In this document: positions 61,007 to 64,000 of the stretch, piece after piece | Numbering within the stretch: the first letter of the stretch is position 1 | Layout of the letters: each line of letters begins with the position of its first letter | NCBI GenBank assembly: GCA_964390905.1 | Contig: CAYMLO010000030.1 | Span: 1 to 64,000 of the forward strand | Origin: JAFGLZ01 sp964390905 | GTDB taxonomy: Bacteria > Planctomycetota > Phycisphaerae > UBA1845 > JAFGLZ01 | DNA length: 64,000 bases | Reading direction: 5' to 3' | Program-made: the position numbers and the translations under genes | The notes under the pieces: model-generated | What the model saw: the letters and a program-made list of their open reading frames with translations, nothing else | Database searches by the model: none | What the model was told of the DNA's origin: nothing

Positions 61007-62239
61007 CTACAGCTTCTCGGCGCGCTTCGCCAGGATCTCGAACGGCAGGCCTCGGATCTTGGCAGCGTCCCTGCACGTCCGCTGGTCGAAGCCGGTGGCC
61101 TTGATGCTGCGAATCTCTCGGCTGAACAGCGACGTGTCGGAATGCCGCTCGACGATGTCGATGTTGCCCTTGTAGAGCTTGACCTTGAACCGCCCGTTCA
61201 CGGGCCGCTGCGTCGCGTCGACGAACGCGTCGAGGGCCGTCTTGAGCGGGTGATACCACTCGCCGTGGTAGACCATCGTCGCCCACTGGTCCTCGACGAT
61301 CTTCTTGAAGTGGATCTCCTCCTTGGTCAGGCATTGGGCCTCAAGGTCGCGGTGCAGCTTGAGGATGACGTGGGCGGCGGGGGCTTCGTAGATCTCGCGG
61401 CTCTTGAGGCCCATGATGCCGTCCTCGAACATATCGATCCTGCCGACGCCGTTTCGACCGGCGATGACGTTCAGTCTCTCGATCAAGGTGTCGAGCCGGA
61501 GCTTCCGGCCGTTGAGCTTGGTGGGCAGGCCCTGCTCGAACGCGACGTCGATCGTCTCGCCCTTGGCGGGCGCCTTCTCCGGGCGGGTCAGCCACATCCA
61601 GATGCGGTCCGGCAGTTCCTGGTTCAGGTCGATCGCGCCGCTGGCGATGCTGCGGCACCACATCGTCTTGTCGTCGCCGCCGCGGATGACCTCGTTGACG
61701 GGCACCCCCCAGGCCTTGCAGAGCTGCTCCTCTTCGACGCGCTGCAGATCGAAGTCGCGGACGGGCACGAGGACGTCCAGCTCCGGCGCGAACATCTTGA
61801 ATACGTTGTGCATGCGGTACTGGTCGTTGCCCTTGCCGGTCGAGCCCTCGAGCACGGCGTCGCACCCGAGGCTGCGGGCCTTGAGCGCGATGATCCGCGC
61901 GACCAGCTGCCGCGTCATGCTCGTCGAGACCGGATACCCGTTGTAGTCGCTGTTGGTGCGGATGGCCTTGGTCAGCCACGCGCTGCTGAACTCGTCCTTG
62001 GCGTCGATGAGGATCGGCTTGACCTTCAGGACGCGGGCCTTGGCGTTACCCTCCGCGATCTCTTCCTTGCCCTGGCCCACGTCGATGGTGATCGGCACGA
62101 TCTGCTCGGCCTTGTAGATCCGTCGCAGCAGCTCGACGGAAAGCGACGAATCCAGCCCACCCGAATACGCCAGCGCGACCTTCCTGACCTTCGGCACCTC
62201 GGCCGCTTCCAGCCTCGCAATGATCTTCTTCACGGACAT
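61007..62239 (-). CDS. argG: Argininosuccinate synthase
   Basis: Encodes 410 aa from ATG 62239, the usual length. The ATP-binding PP-loop VALAYSGGLDSSLSV is intact; the aspartate/citrulline-binding region GSTGKGNDQYR and the tail YKGNIDIVERHS match ArgG. It joins citrulline and aspartate using ATP in the cytosol. ArgH is encoded 4.7 kb downstream on the same strand. A frameshifted copy of its 3' end lies about 1.1 kb downstream beyond the GAF gene. Confidence 0.94.
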   Translation of the reverse strand: MSVKKIIARLEAAEVPKVRKVALAYSGGLDSSLSVELLRRIYKAEQIVPITIDVGQGKEEIAEGNAKARVLKVKPILIDAKDEFSSAWLTKAIRTNSDYNGYPVSTSMTRQLVARIIALKARSLGCDAVLEGSTGKGNDQYRMHNVFKMFAPELDVLVPVRDFDLQRVEEEQLCKAWGVPVNEVIRGGDDKTMWCRSIASGAIDLNQELPDRIWMWLTRPEKAPAKGETIDVAFEQGLPTKLNGRKLRLDTLIERLNVIAGRNGVGRIDMFEDGIMGLKSREIYEAPAAHVILKLHRDLEAQCLTKEEIHFKKIVEDQWATMVYHGEWYHPLKTALDAFVDATQRPVNGRFKVKLYKGNIDIVERHSDTSLFSREIRSIKATGFDQRTCRDAAKIRGLPFEILAKRAEKL

Positions 62240-62412
62240 CGATGGGGTCTCCCGCTATAGGTATTCGTCTCGGTCCGAAATCAGCGAACGGGTATTGTAG
62301 TCCCGGATGCGTTGGAGTTCCAGCTGGTTCCTGGGGCCGTGCTCTGCGAAGAGGCCCGGGCAAGAGTGGATCCCAATCGGTAGCCGCCAAAGCACCGCGC
62401 TCAGCCGAGCTG

Positions 62413-62463
62413 CCAGCCGGCTTCTAGCCGGCGCCGCTCTTAGACCCGGGCTTCAGCCCGGGG
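62413..62463. repeat. Double-hairpin repeat element
   Basis: Two adjacent stems: GCCGGC-TTCTA-GCCGGC (62415-62431) and ACCCGGGCT-TC-AGCCCGGGGT (62443-62463). They lie 43 nt past the GNAT gene stop and upstream of argG, so could also terminate transcription. The form resembles dispersed intergenic palindromes of high-GC bacteria. Confidence 0.6.
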
Positions 62464-62505
62464 TCAACGCCAGCGGCCTCCACCGCGATCAAGACAGACT
62501 GCCGA

Positions 62506-63354
62506 TCACTCCGGGACGAAATCATAGTGCTGGAAATCGCACACGCGCTCGTAGCCAATTCTCTGGTAGATGCTGTTCGACGTCGGGTTGGCCAGGTCGG
62601 TGAACAGGAAGCAACGCCTGTGGCCCGCATCCAGCAGCCGCTGACTCAAGGCCGCCACGGTGGCAGTGGCATATCCCCGCCGCCGCAACGACGGTGGGGT
62701 GTAGACCAGGTTGACGCCGATCCCAACGGGCGTGGGACGCGTTGAAGCAGCCATGGAGACGGCTTGGCCGTCGACCCACAGGAAGATCTCTCCGTTCGCC
62801 AGGCGCTTCTGGACCATCGGGCGGACATCGGCCGGTTCGCCGTGCACGTCTTGCTGAAAGCCCCGGGCCCACGTGACGAGCAGTTCGGTATCATCAACAC
62901 CCGCCTGGACGAGACGCCCGGGAACCTTCGGCACGGCGCTGACACGATCCAACCGATAGGCCCCCAGCGACATCTCCACGCGTGCCTGTTGCCCGGACAA
63001 GCGCGCCCAAGCATCGCTGAAGGCCTCAGAAGCCGGCTTCGGTCCGTTCACGCCCGGCAGCGAGACACCGTCCGCATGCAAGCGTTCGGCCATGAACGCG
63101 AGCGTCTGCGAAGGCGCTCGACTAACGACGAGGGGGTGGGGCGGCGTTCTGACCGCCGCAGCCGCAACGCGCCCTGCCTCTTCCACGACGCACAGAAGCG
63201 GACGCTTCTCGGGATCGGCCGCTTCCGCGTCGCCATCCTCGACGAGCCTGGCGACGATGCCGATCATCAGGCTGTTCTCGGCCGGGCGCTGGTCCAGCAG
63301 CGCTGCGGCAGTAACCTGAAAGTCGATCGCCTTGTCGAACCGCCTGAAGTCCAT
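62506..63354 (-). CDS. GNAT-family N-acetyltransferase
   Basis: Encodes 282 aa from ATG 63354. The C-terminal 110 residues carry the GNAT core: VGIGVNLVYTPPSLRRRGYA with the acetyl-CoA loop (RRRGYA), TATVAALSQRLLDAG, and FLFTDLANPTSNSIYQRIGY. The N-terminal 150 residues form a second, degenerate GNAT-like half (SLMIGIVARL). It lies 36 bp after an ADP-ribosylglycohydrolase gene in the same direction, so is probably co-transcribed. Substrate unknown. Confidence 0.83.
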   Translation of the reverse strand: MDFRRFDKAIDFQVTAAALLDQRPAENSLMIGIVARLVEDGDAEAADPEKRPLLCVVEEAGRVAAAAVRTPPHPLVVSRAPSQTLAFMAERLHADGVSLPGVNGPKPASEAFSDAWARLSGQQARVEMSLGAYRLDRVSAVPKVPGRLVQAGVDDTELLVTWARGFQQDVHGEPADVRPMVQKRLANGEIFLWVDGQAVSMAASTRPTPVGIGVNLVYTPPSLRRRGYATATVAALSQRLLDAGHRRCFLFTDLANPTSNSIYQRIGYERVCDFQHYDFVPE

Positions 63355-63390
63355 TGCACGCTCTCGGTTCCCTCGCGCTTCGGGTCAGGT

Positions 63391-64000
63391 CTAGCGCGCG
63401 GATCGCTCCCGGCACGCCATCGCCATCTTCAAGAACCGATCCGCCAGATCGGACGAGCGCAGGCGCTCGTGGCCGGTGATGTAGGTCACGACCTCGTCGC
63501 CCAGCGGACGGGTCCATTTGCCCGGCAGCTTCTTGGCGCCGAGGATCGCGCCGCAGATCGAGCCGGCCGTCGCGCCGGTGCAGTCGTTGTCGTAGCCCAT
63601 CGAGACGGTGATGCCGATCGTACGGGTGAAATCGCCCGCGCCGTAGTAGAGACCCGCCAACGTCAGCACCGCGTTGTTGATCGTGTGGACGCGGTGCATG
63701 CCGGCGAAGTGCTTGTCGACGCGGGCCAGCGTCTTGCGCCAATCGCCGTCGGCCTTGATCCACTTGACGCCCAGCCTGACGGCCCTGGCCAGACGACACT
63801 GTCTGGGGATCTCGCTCAGGCCAATGCGTACGAGCTCGTCCAGATCGTCGGTGGCGAACGCGGCGGCGATCATGGCCGAAAAGAACATCTCGCCGTAGAT
63901 GCCGTTCTTGACGTGGCTCAGCCGCGCGTCGCGATGGGCGAACTCGGCGGCCAACTCGGGCAGACCGGGCGCGGCGTAGCCCCACGGATCGCTGCGGATG
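63391..64000 (-). CDS. ADP-ribosylglycohydrolase family protein (5' end beyond the window)
   Basis: The frame runs off the window edge, leaving about 202 C-terminal residues. Motifs: IRSDPWGYAAPG, LSHVKNGIYGEMFFSAMIAAAF and, near the C terminus, GYDNDCTGATAGSICGAILG carrying the metal-binding Asp residues of the ARH fold. The family hydrolyses ADP-ribose linkages or acts on small ribosides. An in-frame TTG at 63954 could be mistaken for the start, but the conserved sequence continues upstream of it. Confidence 0.85.
   Translation of the reverse strand, partial: IRSDPWGYAAPGLPELAAEFAHRDARLSHVKNGIYGEMFFSAMIAAAFATDDLDELVRIGLSEIPRQCRLARAVRLGVKWIKADGDWRKTLARVDKHFAGMHRVHTINNAVLTLAGLYYGAGDFTRTIGITVSMGYDNDCTGATAGSICGAILGAKKLPGKWTRPLGDEVVTYITGHERLRSSDLADRFLKMAMACRERSAR

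Noticed and set aside
63391..63954. Complete ADP-ribosylglycohydrolase gene starting with TTG at 63954
   Set aside because: The conserved IRSDPWGYAAPG motif lies upstream of that codon and the frame continues to the window edge, so the gene is truncated by the window.

Overview
The window is about 65% GC with tightly packed genes on both strands. It carries a set of families that together point to a free-living Planctomycetota, most like a Phycisphaerae-type metagenome genome. These are twin-arginine-exported type I sulfatases, DUF1080, DUF362 next to DUF6599, DUF6786, PEP-CTERM proteins, a prepilin-type secreted protein, a hydrazine-synthase-alpha-like dihaem protein and many Gfo/Idh, isomerase and lipoprotein genes. 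No rRNA, tRNA, CRISPR array, transposase or phage gene was seen. Taxonomy is inferred from gene content only.

Layout. 1-2.6 kb: a PEP-CTERM protein divergent from rRNA methyltransferase rsmB. 2.6-12.5 kb: a co-oriented minus-strand cluster of an NHL-propeller lipoprotein, a giant VWA membrane protein, a MoxR ATPase, a DUF58 protein, a gingipain-like C25 peptidase and a BatA-like VWA protein. This is a Bat/MoxR-type envelope system with an unusual secreted protease. 12.8-16 kb: an orphan D12 adenine methylase, ribokinase and a flippase-like membrane protein. 16-22 kb: a sialidase-fold protein plus sulfatase, convergent with an amidohydrolase, a DHDPS/NAL-type lyase and L-serine dehydratase. 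22-29 kb: an accessory stretch with an unknown polytopic membrane protein, a ParE/addiction-module pair, a DUF4160/DUF2442 pair behind a near-consensus promoter, a degenerate nucleotidyl-cyclase-like protein, a Ycf46-type AAA ATPase and a membrane-anchored helical-repeat protein. 29-35 kb: an SprA-related zincin and a sugar isomerase/permease group separated by palindromic repeat elements. 35-42.5 kb: a glycosidase-like secreted protein, DUF362/DUF6599 and two divergent lipoproteins. 42.8-54.9 kb: miaB, the dihaem HzsA-like protein, DUF1080, a second sulfatase, an NRAMP-like transporter with altered metal-site motifs, DUF6786, an oxidoreductase and a pseudopilin-like protein. 54.9-64 kb: argH, a C39-like PEP-CTERM peptidase, a TlpA-like thioredoxin, a GAF protein sitting between argG and a decayed copy of the argG 3' end, a GNAT enzyme and a truncated ADP-ribosylglycohydrolase.

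How it fits together. Most genes serve uptake and degradation of sulfated or decorated polysaccharides (sulfatases, sialidase-fold protein, DUF1080, isomerases, sodium symporter, ribokinase) and building or quality control of a complex envelope (MoxR/VWA cluster, lipoproteins, PEP-CTERM proteins). Housekeeping genes (rsmB, miaB, argG, argH) are interspersed. Intergenic spaces are rich in REP-like palindromes of at least two families. Several promoter candidates share a TTGAC -35 with a TAGGAT-like -10.
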